A program made the translations under genes and the position numbers. This document shows positions 27,239 through 36,509 of a stretch of DNA of 64,000 nucleotides, one piece after another (position 1 is the first letter of the stretch; each line of letters starts with the position of its first letter). Location: contig NZ_JARBUT010000017.1 of the NCBI RefSeq assembly GCF_028882275.1, positions 62,001 to 126,000 of the forward strand, read 5' to 3'. This DNA is from Nocardiopsis sp. N85 (lineage in GTDB: Bacteria; Actinomycetota; Actinomycetes; Streptosporangiales; Streptosporangiaceae). A model generated the notes under the pieces. That model saw only the letters and a program-made list of their open reading frames with translations, did not search any database and was not told the origin of the DNA.

Positions 27239-27661
27239 GTGGGACTCGCTTTCCGCGTTCCCTGGAATGGACGGCGGCGCGGTGACGGCCCGACCGCCCC
27301 GCATCCCCCTTCCGGGCCCGGAGGGAAACCCCCTTTGCCCCAGCCCACGACCGTGCCCGTGGTGGCTTCCGAGAGCTGTGAGAAATGGCGTCTCCGCAGG
27401 TCGATCCCCCTTTATCACCTCATCGGCGCGGCGGCGAGCACTGCGGTCCTCCCCTTCCTGGCGAAGTTCCACCCGAGCGTCCCGGAAACCCCGGCCCGGT
27501 TCGGTGTGGGAACGCCGGGGCCAGAGGTCGTGGCATCCGCGGAATACCCGAGTGGGCTCCTCGCGGGCGGACCGCTGGTCCTCCAAGCCCTGCTGTTCCT
27601 CCGTCTCGTGTCCTCGTTCCTTCGACCGCGGGACCTGCCCGAGGGCGGGACCACTGCGTGA
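27239..27661 (+). CDS. Doubtful small membrane-protein ORF
   Basis: 140 codons, of which only the second half (from about 27359) has good GC-rich third positions. That part contains two weak hydrophobic stretches (LIGAAASTAVLPFLA and GGPLVLQALLFLRLVSSFL). The N-terminal third is low-complexity Pro/Gly and probably not translated. A GTG near 27359 would be a better start. There is no ribosome site I trust and no family. The remaining sequence, 27005-27238 and 27662-27717, shows no gene. Confidence 0.25.
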   Translation: MGLAFRVPWNGRRRGDGPTAPHPPSGPGGKPPLPQPTTVPVVASESCEKWRLRRSIPLYHLIGAAASTAVLPFLAKFHPSVPETPARFGVGTPGPEVVASAEYPSGLLAGGPLVLQALLFLRLVSSFLRPRDLPEGGTTA

Positions 27662-27717
27662 GTGGGGGCGGCGATGGCCCGAGTGCGGGCCGGAGACGCG
27701 ATGAGGGGGTCCGGCCG

Positions 27718-28323
27718 ATGAGCGGCGCTCCGTCCCGGCTCCTGCCCGGGCACCTGATGCCGCCGGCGGTGCAGTGGTTCGCCCAGGACCACCCGCGCTC
27801 GTACGGGGCGATCATCGGAACCGTCACGGGGCTGGTGACGGTTCTGTTGACCGTGCCGATATCGACCGAGGATCGATTCGGGCTGCCTGACGCGGTGCCG
27901 TGGCTGGTCGGTGCCCTCTGCGCGGTGTCGTCCGTGGTGATCGGGGTCTGGAGCACGGAATCGGACGTGCGGCGGGCGATCTTCGACGGGGACCGCGAGC
28001 GGTTCCGGGAGGCTCAGCGCCTGGTCCGCCTGGGCCGCCTCGGAGGCGACGCGGAGGTCGATCGGGCGGCGGCGCGGTACGCGCGATCGGTCATGAGCGC
28101 ACCGGTGGGGCACCCCTGGCAGGGCGTGCTCTGTGGCTTCGCCGTACCGCTCTTCACCCTTCTGGGTGTGGCCCGGATCGGCGAGGGGTCGTTCGGGTTC
28201 GCCACCACCTACCTGACCTCAGCCGCCGTGTGCGCGTCGTACCTGGTCGTGGCGTTTCCGCTGATCGCGCACCGCAGGAGGCGGGCCCGCGCCCTGCTCT
28301 TCCTTTTCTCGTCGAGCCCTTGA
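27718..28323 (+). CDS. Membrane protein of unknown function
   Basis: 201 residues starting at ATG 27718 with a GGGGG-type site. Two N-terminal membrane helices (about 28-46 and 59-77), a basic cytoplasmic middle (about 80-125) and two C-terminal helices (about 140-160 and 165-185) ending in an Arg-rich tail. Seventeen bp downstream begins a second membrane-protein gene of similar size, so they form an operon. No family is recognised and nothing in the context points to a function. Confidence 0.65.
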   Translation: MSGAPSRLLPGHLMPPAVQWFAQDHPRSYGAIIGTVTGLVTVLLTVPISTEDRFGLPDAVPWLVGALCAVSSVVIGVWSTESDVRRAIFDGDRERFREAQRLVRLGRLGGDAEVDRAAARYARSVMSAPVGHPWQGVLCGFAVPLFTLLGVARIGEGSFGFATTYLTSAAVCASYLVVAFPLIAHRRRRARALLFLFSSSP

Positions 28324-28339
28324 ACCTCCAGGAGGACCG

Positions 28340-28999
28340 TTGACCCCCGCTCCCTCTCCTCCCGCACCGGACCGGGTGGCCTCGGCACGGCGCGGGCGGA
28401 TGCTCGTCCTGTGGATCTGCTCGGGCGGGTTCGGCCTCGCCATGGGCGTGACGTTCGCGGTGACCATGGTCTTCCTCGGATCCGGCTCCCTGACGGGTGA
28501 GGGTGTGCCCCTGGTGTGGGTGGTGGTGGTCTTCCTGCTGACGGGGCTTTTCTGCGGGATGGGGTTCGGCCTGTTCATGTGGCACGCCATGGGCGGTCAG
28601 GCCGGGTTCCCGCCACCGGGCGCGACCACGGCGACGCGGCGGGCCGCCGCACGGGCGGTGAGGCGGCATCGGCCCACCGGGGACACACCGGTGGACGGAA
28701 CCGCCCGGGTCGCCGCGGAGAACGTTCTCCGGCGGTCGCCCTGGCTCACCCTGCGTCTTCCCCTCATCGTCTTCCTCGTCGGCTTCGGTACGAACGCGTG
28801 GTCGATCCTCGACCGGTTCCCCTGGCCGGAGGGAATCCTCGCGGTCCCGTGGGGCAACCTCCTCGGCTTCGTGCTCTTCGCTTCCCTGCTGACCGTGGCC
28901 CTGCCGCTGACGGCTCGGGGCAGGAAGGACGCGCGCCTCTTCCTCGACGCTCTGGGCGAGGCGGAACGGGAGCGGCCGGCCCCCGGGACGGGTCGGTAG
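28340..28999 (+). CDS. Four-helix membrane protein of unknown function
   Basis: 219 residues from a TTG start with a strong AGGAGG site 4 nt upstream, which decides the start. There are two membrane helices near 24-48 and 55-80, a basic cytoplasmic loop (about 90-130) with many Arg, and two helices near 138-158 and 167-190. The topology is similar to the preceding gene product, but I see no sequence repeat between them. The two are co-transcribed. Function unknown. Confidence 0.7.
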   Translation: MTPAPSPPAPDRVASARRGRMLVLWICSGGFGLAMGVTFAVTMVFLGSGSLTGEGVPLVWVVVVFLLTGLFCGMGFGLFMWHAMGGQAGFPPPGATTATRRAAARAVRRHRPTGDTPVDGTARVAAENVLRRSPWLTLRLPLIVFLVGFGTNAWSILDRFPWPEGILAVPWGNLLGFVLFASLLTVALPLTARGRKDARLFLDALGEAERERPAPGTGR

Positions 29000-29138
29000 C
29001 GGGCCGGTCCACGACCGGGCCCCGGCCGGGACACGGGGCGCTCGTACGAGCCGGGTCCGGGGGTCCTCCGGCCGGGTTTGAGACGGTGTCCCAAGGCCGC
29101 CGTGTCCGTACGGCTCGCGGACCGAGCGAGGGGATTCG

Positions 29139-30341
29139 ATGAGGACGTCAGGCGCGCAGCGGGGGTTGATCGCGGTCACGCAGGTGCTCGCGCTCGCCGT
29201 GTGGTTCTCGGTGTCGGCGGTCGTGCCGAGCGTGCAGCACGATCTGGGGATCTCCAGTACGGCGTCGGTGTGGCTGACCGGGTCGGTACAGCTCGGCTTC
29301 GTGACGGGGGCACTCGCCTCGACGGCGCTGAACCTGGCCGACCGCATGCCGGTGCACCTGCTGCTCGGCACCAGCGCGGCCCTGGCGGCGGCCTGCACGT
29401 CCGTGGTGGCGCTCTTCGCCCAGGACCTGCCGTCCATGATCGCGCTGCGGTTCCTCACCGGCGTGTTCCTGGCGGGCGTGTACCCCACGGGCATGAAGCT
29501 GATGGCCTCCTGGGCCGGTTCCTCCAGCCGGGGCCTGTCCATGGGTCTGCTCATCGGTGCCCTGACCCTCGGTTCGGCACTACCGCACCTCATCGGCGGC
29601 CTCGCGGTGCTGCCATGGCGGGAGGTCCTCCAGGCCACCGCGGTCGTGGGCGGCGTGGGGGCGGTCATCGCGCTCACCGCCGTGCGCGCCGGCCCCCACT
29701 TCGCGAGCCGGGCGGTCGTCCTGCGCCCCCGCTACGCGTTGCGCATGCTGTCCGAACGGGAGACCCGGCTCGTGAACCTGGGCTACTTCGGGCACATGTG
29801 GGAGCTCTACGCGCTGTGGACGTGGATTCCCGTCTTCGTGCTCCACGCCCCGGCCTCCGCCTCGTTCGCCGGATACCAGCAGGTCATGGTGTTCGTGGCG
29901 ATGGGGGTGTTCGGGTTCGCGGGGTGTCTGGTCGGCGGGTGGGCGGCGGACCGCTACGGGCGGAGCCGGGCGGCCGTCACCGCGCTCGCCGTCAGCGGCG
30001 CCTGCTGTGTCCTGTCACCGTTGGCGTTCGGTTCACCCGCCCCGGTGCTCGCGGTGTTCTGCGCCCTGTGGGGCGCATCGGTGATCGCCGATTCCGGCGT
30101 GTTCTCCACCGCGCTGTCCGAGGTCGCGGACCGGTCCATGGTCGGCACCGCGCTGAGTGCGCAGACCGCCATCGGCTTCGCGCTCACCGTGTTCAGCATC
30201 CAGCTGGTGCCGCTGGTCGCCGAAGCGACGCACTGGCGGTACGCCTTCCTGGCGCTCGTTCCGGGACCGATCATCGGCGCGATCGCGATGGCCCGGTTCC
30301 GAGGGGGGTCCACCGCGGTTTCAGAACCGTCCGGTCCGTGA
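29139..30341 (+). CDS. MFS transporter
   Basis: 400 residues with 12 predicted membrane helices. Motif-A-like sequence appears in the central loop as GGWAADRYGRSR. The N-terminal half opens VTQVLALAVWFSVSAVVPSV, and helices 4-5 contain RFLTGVFLAGVYPTGMKLMASW, typical of the CynX/NimT-like or hexuronate-like MFS branches. The helix-5 to helix-6 region is intact and there is no frameshift. The substrate cannot be read from the sequence. Its neighbours are unrelated membrane proteins and an ABC exporter. Confidence 0.8.
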   Translation: MRTSGAQRGLIAVTQVLALAVWFSVSAVVPSVQHDLGISSTASVWLTGSVQLGFVTGALASTALNLADRMPVHLLLGTSAALAAACTSVVALFAQDLPSMIALRFLTGVFLAGVYPTGMKLMASWAGSSSRGLSMGLLIGALTLGSALPHLIGGLAVLPWREVLQATAVVGGVGAVIALTAVRAGPHFASRAVVLRPRYALRMLSERETRLVNLGYFGHMWELYALWTWIPVFVLHAPASASFAGYQQVMVFVAMGVFGFAGCLVGGWAADRYGRSRAAVTALAVSGACCVLSPLAFGSPAPVLAVFCALWGASVIADSGVFSTALSEVADRSMVGTALSAQTAIGFALTVFSIQLVPLVAEATHWRYAFLALVPGPIIGAIAMARFRGGSTAVSEPSGP

Positions 30342-30615
30342 CGCGGACGGCGATCTCGTCATGCGGGCCCTACGGTGAGGTCTTCACGGTCTTCCGGAAA
30401 CGGAATCGGGCGCGTGCCCTTCCGCGAGATCTCGAAGGTTCGGGGCGGGTTCCCGGGTCTCGGATGCGAATTCGACCATCCCCTGGTGAGGGTGTGACTC
30501 CCGAGAGAACACCGGGATGGGTTCGACGGGCTTCATCCACAGGAGCCGGGGGCGTCTTCCGGTGAACGGACGGCACTGGTTCCATGAAAGGGATCTCCGG
30601 GAAAGAGGTGGGACC

Positions 30616-32385
30616 GTGACGGGAACCGACACCCGAGCCCCCCGGTCGGCCGTGCCCGACCGGTCCCCGCCGGGTCGGTCTCCGCTGGCGGAGGTGAGCG
30701 ACCCCGACACACGCGGACCCGTGCGCTACCTGTGGTGGTTGACCAGGGCGCAACCCGGGCGGGTGGCGCTGGGGTCCTTCTGGGGCATCGTGTGGACGTT
30801 CAGCCTGTTGGCACCGCCCTATCTGATCTCCCGGGCCGTGGACGAGGGGCTGCGGGCCGGCGACCGGGCGGCGCTGCTGTGGTGGACCGGCGCCTTCACC
30901 GGAGTCCTGGTCGTCACCGCGATCACCTCGATCATGCGGCACCGCACCATGACGATGGTCCGGACGCACGCCTCCCTGCACACCACACGGGCGTTGGCCC
31001 GGCACGCCGTCCGGGTGGGCGCGCCGTTGTCGCGGAGGACCTCCTCCGGTGACCTGTCGGTGGCGCAGTCGTTGGACGCGGGCCGGATCGGGCAGATCCT
31101 CACCCTGTTCGGGCCGGGCGTCGGCAGCGTCGTGGCCTGCGTGGTCGTACCGGTCATCCTGTGGGGCTTCTCGCCACTGGTGGCACTGGTGGTGATCGTC
31201 GGGTTGCCGCTCACGGCGGCGGTGCTGGCGCCGTTCCTGCGACGGATGCACACGCGGCAGAACGAACACCGGGAACGGGAGGGCGCGCTCACCACTCTGG
31301 CCGGGGACATCGTGGGCGGGCTGCGGGTCCTGTGCGGGATCGGCGGGAAGGAGCGGTTCGCCCGGCGGTACCGGGAGGGGTCCGGGGAACTGGTGGGCAC
31401 CGGGTACCGGCTGGGATCGGCGACGAGCTGGTTCGAGGAGATCAGCGGGTGCGCTCCGGTGGTGTTCACGGCCGTGATCACCTGGGTCGCCGCCCGGCTG
31501 GCGGTGGCCGGGGAGATCACCGTGGGCGAGACCGTCGCGGTGTACGGGTACGCCGCGGTGCTGATCGTTCCCGTGTTCTCCCTGGTCGAGACGGCCACGG
31601 ACGCCAGTCGGGGCCAGGTGTCGCTGACACGGGTGCTGCGGCTGCTGCGGGTGGAGCCGGAAAGGTTCGGCGACGGCTCGGCACCGGCGCCGGAGGGCCC
31701 CGGCGAGCTGGTCGACCCGGAGTCGGGGGTGCGGGTGCCGGTGGGGTCGATGGTCGCGCTGGTGAGCGCCGATCCGGCGGTGGCGGCCGAGGTGGCGGAT
31801 CGGCTGGGCGGCTACGTCGACTCGTCGGTGACCTGGGACGGGGTTCCCCTGCGCGACGTGGACCGGGCCGTGGTGCGTCGACGGATCCTGGTGTCCGACA
31901 ACGACGCCCACCTGTTCGCCGGGTCGTTGCGGGAGGTCGTCGACGTGCACGGCGACCGGGAGGAGGCCGAGATCGGTCCGGCGTTGCGCACGGCGGCGGT
32001 GACGGACGTGGTGGAGGCGCTGCCGAACGGGCTCGACTCGCCGGTGGAGGCGCAGGGGCGCGATCTGTCGGGCGGGCAACGACAACGGGTACGGCTGGCC
32101 CGTGCGGTGCTGGCCGATCCGGAGGTGCTGATCCTGGTGGAGCCGACGTCGGCGGTGGACGCGCACACCGAGGCCACCATCGCCGGTCGGCTGTGGGCGG
32201 AACGCCGGGGTGCCACCACGGTGATCGTCGGTACCTCACCGTTGGTGGCGGACCGCGCCGATCGGGTGGTCCTCCTGGTCGAAGGTCGGGTGGCGGCGGA
32301 GGGTTCGCACGGGGAACTGGTCGCGGACCGCGCCGACTACCGGGCGTTGGTGCTGCGGGGCGCGGACGAGGAGGACACCCGATGA
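30616..32385 (+). CDS. ABC exporter half-transporter, non-catalytic NBD (keeps LSGGQ only)
   Basis: 589 residues from the GTG at 30616. A six-helix exporter membrane domain (about 45-330) is followed by a nucleotide-binding domain. The signature LSGGQRQRV (from about 484) is perfect, but the Walker A site reads SADPAVAAEV (about 383-392), the Q-loop Gln is replaced (VSDND), the Walker B Asp is Val (LILVEPTS, about 506-513) and the H-switch His is missing (VGTSPLV). This NBD therefore cannot hydrolyse ATP in its own Walker site, yet can supply the signature to a partner. The partner gene starts 205 bp downstream. The stop overlaps the ATG of a small ORF (ATGA). Substrate unknown; siderophore or peptide exporters have this layout. 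Confidence 0.85.
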   Translation: MTGTDTRAPRSAVPDRSPPGRSPLAEVSDPDTRGPVRYLWWLTRAQPGRVALGSFWGIVWTFSLLAPPYLISRAVDEGLRAGDRAALLWWTGAFTGVLVVTAITSIMRHRTMTMVRTHASLHTTRALARHAVRVGAPLSRRTSSGDLSVAQSLDAGRIGQILTLFGPGVGSVVACVVVPVILWGFSPLVALVVIVGLPLTAAVLAPFLRRMHTRQNEHREREGALTTLAGDIVGGLRVLCGIGGKERFARRYREGSGELVGTGYRLGSATSWFEEISGCAPVVFTAVITWVAARLAVAGEITVGETVAVYGYAAVLIVPVFSLVETATDASRGQVSLTRVLRLLRVEPERFGDGSAPAPEGPGELVDPESGVRVPVGSMVALVSADPAVAAEVADRLGGYVDSSVTWDGVPLRDVDRAVVRRRILVSDNDAHLFAGSLREVVDVHGDREEAEIGPALRTAAVTDVVEALPNGLDSPVEAQGRDLSGGQRQRVRLARAVLADPEVLILVEPTSAVDAHTEATIAGRLWAERRGATTVIVGTSPLVADRADRVVLLVEGRVAAEGSHGELVADRADYRALVLRGADEEDTR

Positions 32386-32594
32386 CCGGCGGGGACACGG
32401 CGGCGGCACCGAGGGCTCCCATGCCCCGCGGCGCGCACGGAGGAGAAGGGTCGATGACCGTCAAGGACGGGACCGGAGCGGGGACGTCGGTGAACCCGGT
32501 GTCGCGCGGCACGAACGCGGACGGCGCCGCGCCGCGCTCGGGCGGGCCGGCCCGCCCGAGGCCGGGCGGCGGGGGCCGGGAGGAGAGACGATGA
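32382..32594 (+). CDS. 70-aa ORF overlapping both ABC half-transporter genes
   Basis: ATG at 32382 overlaps the upstream stop (ATGA), and the TGA at 32592 overlaps the downstream ATG (ATGA), so the whole gap between the two ABC genes is one open frame. The peptide is rich in Gly, Pro, Ala and Arg, with no Cys, no hydrophobic segment and a basic C-terminus (GGGGREERR). An internal ATG (32454) with GGAGAAGGG just upstream could be the real start. It may be a coupling ORF with no stable product, a small partner of the exporter, or chance in GC-rich DNA. Third positions are GC-rich but so is the rest. Confidence 0.4.
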   Translation: MTGGDTAAAPRAPMPRGAHGGEGSMTVKDGTGAGTSVNPVSRGTNADGAAPRSGGPARPRPGGGGREERR

Positions 32595-34330
32595 CGGCGG
32601 CGTTGCCGGTGGCCTCGCGCGAGGTCGTGCGGGGTGAGCTGCGTCGGCTGATGGAGGCCGAGCGCGGCCCGTTGCTGCGCATGCTGCTCGTCACCTGCGC
32701 GGCCTCCGGGATCGGGTTGGCGGGCCCGTACCTGGTGGGGCGGATCGTCGACCTCCTGGAGGCGGGCACCGCGACGGTGTCGGCGGTGGACGGGTTGGCG
32801 GTGGTGGCCGTGGTGTGCGCGATGGCGCACCTGGTGCTCAACCGGTACGCGAAGCTGAGCGCCTTCCGGTTCGGGGAGCGGGCGCTGGCCGGGCTCCGCG
32901 AGGACTTCGTGGACCGGGTGCTGGCACTGCCCGCCCGGGTGGTGGAGCGGTCCGGGACCGGAGACCTCACGACACGGGTGACGGCGGACATCGCCGCCGT
33001 GGGGACGACACTGCGGACGGCGGTGCCCGACATCGTCCCGGCGTCGCTGCGGATCCTGTTCCTGCTCGCCGGGGTGTTCTGGCTCAGTCCGCTGATGGGG
33101 GCGGCGGTGCTCATCGGGGTGCCACCGACCTGGCTCGCGGTGCGCTGGTACCTGCGCCGGTCCCGGGACGCCTATCTGGCGGAGGGCGCTGCCGGTTCGA
33201 CGGCGGTCGAGGGGGTCACGGAGACCGTGCGTGGCGCACGCACGGTGGAGGCGTTCGCTCTGGGCGGCCGGCGGGTCGCGCGGGCCGACCGGGACGCGGT
33301 GGAGGTGTACCGGGCCCGGCGGCGCACGCTGCGCCTGAGGTCGGTGCTGTACCCGGTCACCGATCTGGCGTTCTCCGTACCAGCGGTGGTCGCCCTCCTG
33401 GTGGGCGGGCTGCTGTACCTGGACGGCCGGGTGGCGCTCGGTGTGGTGGTCACCTGCTGCCTGTACATGCTCCGGTTGCAGGACGCCGCCGGCTGGATCA
33501 TGCTCTGGATCGAGCAGCTCCAGCGCAGCGGGGCGTCGTTCGCCCGGGTGTTCGGGGTGGGCGAGGTCGCCGGGGGGCCACGGCCGGAGGGCCCGGCTCC
33601 GGTGGACGATCGGATCGAGGTCCGCGACGTCCACTACGCCTATGTGGACGGCCGGGACGTGCTGCGCGGGATCGATCTGACGGTGCGTCCGGGTGAGCGG
33701 TGGGCGATCGTGGGGCCCTCCGGGGCGGGCAAGACCACCCTGGGCCGGTTGTTGGCGGGGTCGGACGCACCGCGTTCGGGCCGGGTGCTGGTGGGCGGGG
33801 TCCCCGTCGCCGATCTGGGCCCACGGGAGTCGCGCGAGCGGATCGTGATGGTGAGCCAGGAGCAGCACGTGTTCGCGGGAACGCTGCGGGAGAACCTGGC
33901 GATCGCGGCCGAGGAGGCCGACGACGCGACCCTGGCGGCGGCGTTGACGGTGGTGGACCCCGATTGGGCGGTGGCGCTGCCCGGGGGTCTGGACACCCCA
34001 CTGGGTCCGGGCGGGGTGGCTCTGGACCCGGCCCGGGCGCAGCGGGTGGCACTGGCGCGGGTGGTGCTGGCCGATCCGCGCACGGTGATCCTGGACGAGG
34101 CGACCTCGCTGCTGGATCCGACGACGGCCCGGCACGCGGAACGCTCGCTGGCGGCGGTGCTGGAGGGGCGGACGGTGATCGCGATCGCGCACCGGTTGCA
34201 CACCGCGCACGACGCCGACCGGATCGCGGTGGTGGAGGACGGCCGGATCACCGAACAGGGGTCCCACGCCGCGCTCGTCGACGCGGGCGGCCCCTACGCG
34301 GCGTTGTGGCGGTCCTGGCACGGCGTCTGA
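32591..34330 (+). CDS. ABC exporter half-transporter, catalytic NBD with lost signature
   Basis: 579 residues starting at ATG 32591 (GGAGAG upstream). A six-helix membrane domain (about 25-315) leads to an NBD with intact Walker A GPSGAGKTT (about 375-383), Q-loop (MVSQEQHVF), Walker B VILDEATS and H-switch (AIAHRL). The ABC signature, however, reads ALDPARAQRV instead of LSGGQ-x-QR. It complements the upstream half-transporter: its Walker site plus the partner's LSGGQ gives one working ATP site, while the opposite site is dead on both faces. This is an extreme form of the asymmetric heterodimeric exporters (TM287/288, TAP-like). Confidence 0.9.
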   Translation: MTAALPVASREVVRGELRRLMEAERGPLLRMLLVTCAASGIGLAGPYLVGRIVDLLEAGTATVSAVDGLAVVAVVCAMAHLVLNRYAKLSAFRFGERALAGLREDFVDRVLALPARVVERSGTGDLTTRVTADIAAVGTTLRTAVPDIVPASLRILFLLAGVFWLSPLMGAAVLIGVPPTWLAVRWYLRRSRDAYLAEGAAGSTAVEGVTETVRGARTVEAFALGGRRVARADRDAVEVYRARRRTLRLRSVLYPVTDLAFSVPAVVALLVGGLLYLDGRVALGVVVTCCLYMLRLQDAAGWIMLWIEQLQRSGASFARVFGVGEVAGGPRPEGPAPVDDRIEVRDVHYAYVDGRDVLRGIDLTVRPGERWAIVGPSGAGKTTLGRLLAGSDAPRSGRVLVGGVPVADLGPRESRERIVMVSQEQHVFAGTLRENLAIAAEEADDATLAAALTVVDPDWAVALPGGLDTPLGPGGVALDPARAQRVALARVVLADPRTVILDEATSLLDPTTARHAERSLAAVLEGRTVIAIAHRLHTAHDADRIAVVEDGRITEQGSHAALVDAGGPYAALWRSWHGV

Positions 34331-34349
34331 ACGGAGAGCGGCGGAAGCC

Positions 34350-34371
34350 CGGAGGGGACCGGCCCCCTCCG
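34350..34371 (+). terminator. Probable terminator after the ABC operon
   Basis: CGGAGGGG and CCCCTCCG arms with a 6-nt loop, 19 bp after the stop of the second ABC gene. No further gene is evident in 34372-34609. Confidence 0.55.
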
Positions 34372-34609
34372 CCGGTCCGGAGGAGGCGTTCCGAGGGCGG
34401 ACCACGGAAGGCGTTCACGGGAGTCGCGCCACCACGATCGGCACCGGTCCCACATCGCGATCGGCGGCCCCTCCGCCTCCCGTGTCCCCCGACCTCTCAG
34501 GACAGAACACCCGATACGCAGAGGCTTCACGGCAAGGGTGCGGCGCTGATCGGCGCCGACGGGTGAAGAACACTCGCCCCCGTCGCGTCCGTGCCGCAGC
34601 CCCGGCCCT

Positions 34610-35623
34610 TCACGAACCCTTCCCGCGTACCGTCCAGGAAGCGCGGTCCTGCTCCGGGGGCCTCGGCTCGCGCCGGGCGGTACGGAAACGGTCCCGGTAG
34701 GCCGAGGGCGTCAGGCCCAGGCGCCGCCAGAACACCCGGCGCAGCGACTCGTCGCTGCCCAGGCCCGAGCGCTCGGCCGCCCCCGTGACGCTCTCCCCGG
34801 CCTCCAGCAGCGCGCACGCCGCCTCCAGCCGCACCGACTCCACGTGGGCGGCGGGCGTACCGCCTAGGCGCTCGCGGAAGAGCCGGCTCAGGTGACGGGT
34901 GCTCATCCCCGCCCGGCCGGCCATGGCCGGCACCGAGTGGTCGCCCGCCGGATCGGCCGCCACCGCGTCCAGGACCGGGCGCAGCACGTCCTGGCGCGGG
35001 CGCGAGGTCCGTGCGGTGACCGAGAACTGCGACTGCCCGCCCGGCCGCTGGAGGAAGACCACCAGGTCGCGGGCGACCTCGCGGGCCAGGGCGGACCCCT
35101 CGTCCTCCTCCACCAGCGCCAACGACAGGTCCAGGCCCGCGCTGACCCCCGCCGAGGTCAGTATCCGACCGTCACGGACGTAGATCGCGTCCGGTTCGAC
35201 CCGGACCCGTGGGAAGGTGCGTGCGAGCAGGGCCGTGTGGCGCCAGTGCGTGGTCGCCCGGCGGCCGTCCAGGAGCCCCGCGTCGGCCAGAACGAAGGCC
35301 CCCGTGCACACCGAGGCCACGCGCTCGCTGCGCCCCGCCAACGCGTCGACCGCCTCCGACAGTCCCTCGGGCCGGGGACGGCGGGGCAGGTCGGGGGAAC
35401 CGGGCACGATCAGGGTGTGCGCTTCCCGCACCCGGTGGACGGCGGTGTCGACCCCCAGGCGGGTGCCCGCGGAGGTGAGCACGTCCCGACCGGTGGGCGA
35501 GCAGAGGGACACCGTGTACTCCCCACCCTGCCCGGCCGCCGTGGTGAACACCTCCACGGGGGCGGTCACGTCCAGCAGCCGGACACCGTCATAGGCCACC
35601 ATCACGATGGCGCGTCTGGTCAT
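34610..35623 (-). CDS. GlxA-family regulator: DJ-1/PfpI domain plus AraC helix-turn-helix
   Basis: 337 residues. The N-terminal DJ-1/PfpI-like domain (about 1-180) has VAYDGVRLLDVTAPVEVF and the nucleophile-elbow-like VASVCTGAFVLADAGLLDGRRATTHW. The C-terminal AraC domain (about 215-320) shows MSTRHLSRLFRERLG and the second helix-turn-helix with GLGSDESLRRVF. Members of this family activate local catabolic or stress genes. The start at 35623 lacks a ribosome site, so the transcript may be leaderless. It is divergent from the DUF1348 gene, its probable target. Confidence 0.9.
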   Translation of the reverse strand: MTRRAIVMVAYDGVRLLDVTAPVEVFTTAAGQGGEYTVSLCSPTGRDVLTSAGTRLGVDTAVHRVREAHTLIVPGSPDLPRRPRPEGLSEAVDALAGRSERVASVCTGAFVLADAGLLDGRRATTHWRHTALLARTFPRVRVEPDAIYVRDGRILTSAGVSAGLDLSLALVEEDEGSALAREVARDLVVFLQRPGGQSQFSVTARTSRPRQDVLRPVLDAVAADPAGDHSVPAMAGRAGMSTRHLSRLFRERLGGTPAAHVESVRLEAACALLEAGESVTGAAERSGLGSDESLRRVFWRRLGLTPSAYRDRFRTARREPRPPEQDRASWTVRGKGS

Positions 35624-35781
35624 GACCCGAGACTAAGGGTCGGGCGTGTCCGAATGTGTGGGGTCGTCGTCCCAGAGGACATGGCGGCGGACCGTCCCGG
35701 ACCGGCAGGCTCGGACACGTCCCACAGGCGCCGGTACGGCCCCGGACGCCGACCACGACCACCACCCACGAGGAGACCGCG

Positions 35782-36237
35782 ATGACCCGCCCGCCCCTGC
35801 CGCCCTTCACCGAGGCCGACGCACGAGCCAAGGTCCAGGCCGCCGAGGACGCCTGGAACACCCGTGACCCCCACAAGGTGTCCCTGGCCTACACACCCGA
35901 CTCCGTCTGGCGCAACCGCGACCGCTTCCTCACCGGGCGGGACCGGATCCGGGACTTCTTGACCGACAAGTGGAAGCGCGAACTCGACTACGCCCTGCGC
36001 AAGGAGCTGTGGGCCTTCGGCGCGGACCGCATCGCCGTCCGCTTCCAGTACGAGTGGCACGACGACCGGGAGCGCTGGTGGCGCAGTTACGGCAACGAGC
36101 TGTGGGAGTTCGACGCCCAGGGGCTGATGCGGCGCCGCGAGGCCTCCATCAACGACGTGTCCATCACCGCGCGGGAGCGCCGCATCCTCGGCCCGCGCCC
36201 CCGGGACGAGCACGGCGTCCCCTTCCCCCTGGCGTAG
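35782..36237 (+). CDS. DUF1348 / SnoaL-like NTF2-fold protein
   Basis: 151 residues from ATG 35782 (GAGGAG upstream). The sequence has the DUF1348 hallmarks WNTRDPHKVSLAYTPDSVWRN, REFLTDKW-like RDFLTDKW, FQYEWHD and NELWEFD, all typical of this nuclear-transport-factor-2-like family. Members are small cone-shaped proteins of uncertain enzymatic role. It starts 158 bp from the divergent GlxA-type regulator gene, which probably controls it. Length and motifs are complete. Confidence 0.85.
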   Translation: MTRPPLPPFTEADARAKVQAAEDAWNTRDPHKVSLAYTPDSVWRNRDRFLTGRDRIRDFLTDKWKRELDYALRKELWAFGADRIAVRFQYEWHDDRERWWRSYGNELWEFDAQGLMRRREASINDVSITARERRILGPRPRDEHGVPFPLA

Positions 36238-36509
36238 CGGTTCTCGGCTCGGGGTCGGGTGTCGCCGGGAGGGAGGCCCCCGGCCGATCGTCCGGGGGTC
36301 GCGGGAGTGGAGGCGCCGGTGGCCGGAGAACGGACGGATCGTCGCGGGTGACGGCGTACCCGGCGGCGGCGCTCCCCGGATCGTGGGCCCCGTCTCCCCC
36401 GACCACCGCGGCTTCGAGGGGATGGAGGTACGCCGTCACCGCTTCCGGCCGTTCGTCGGGGCGGGCGGGCACAATGACCCTCAGGCACCACCGGCACCGA
36501 GGAGTTCCC

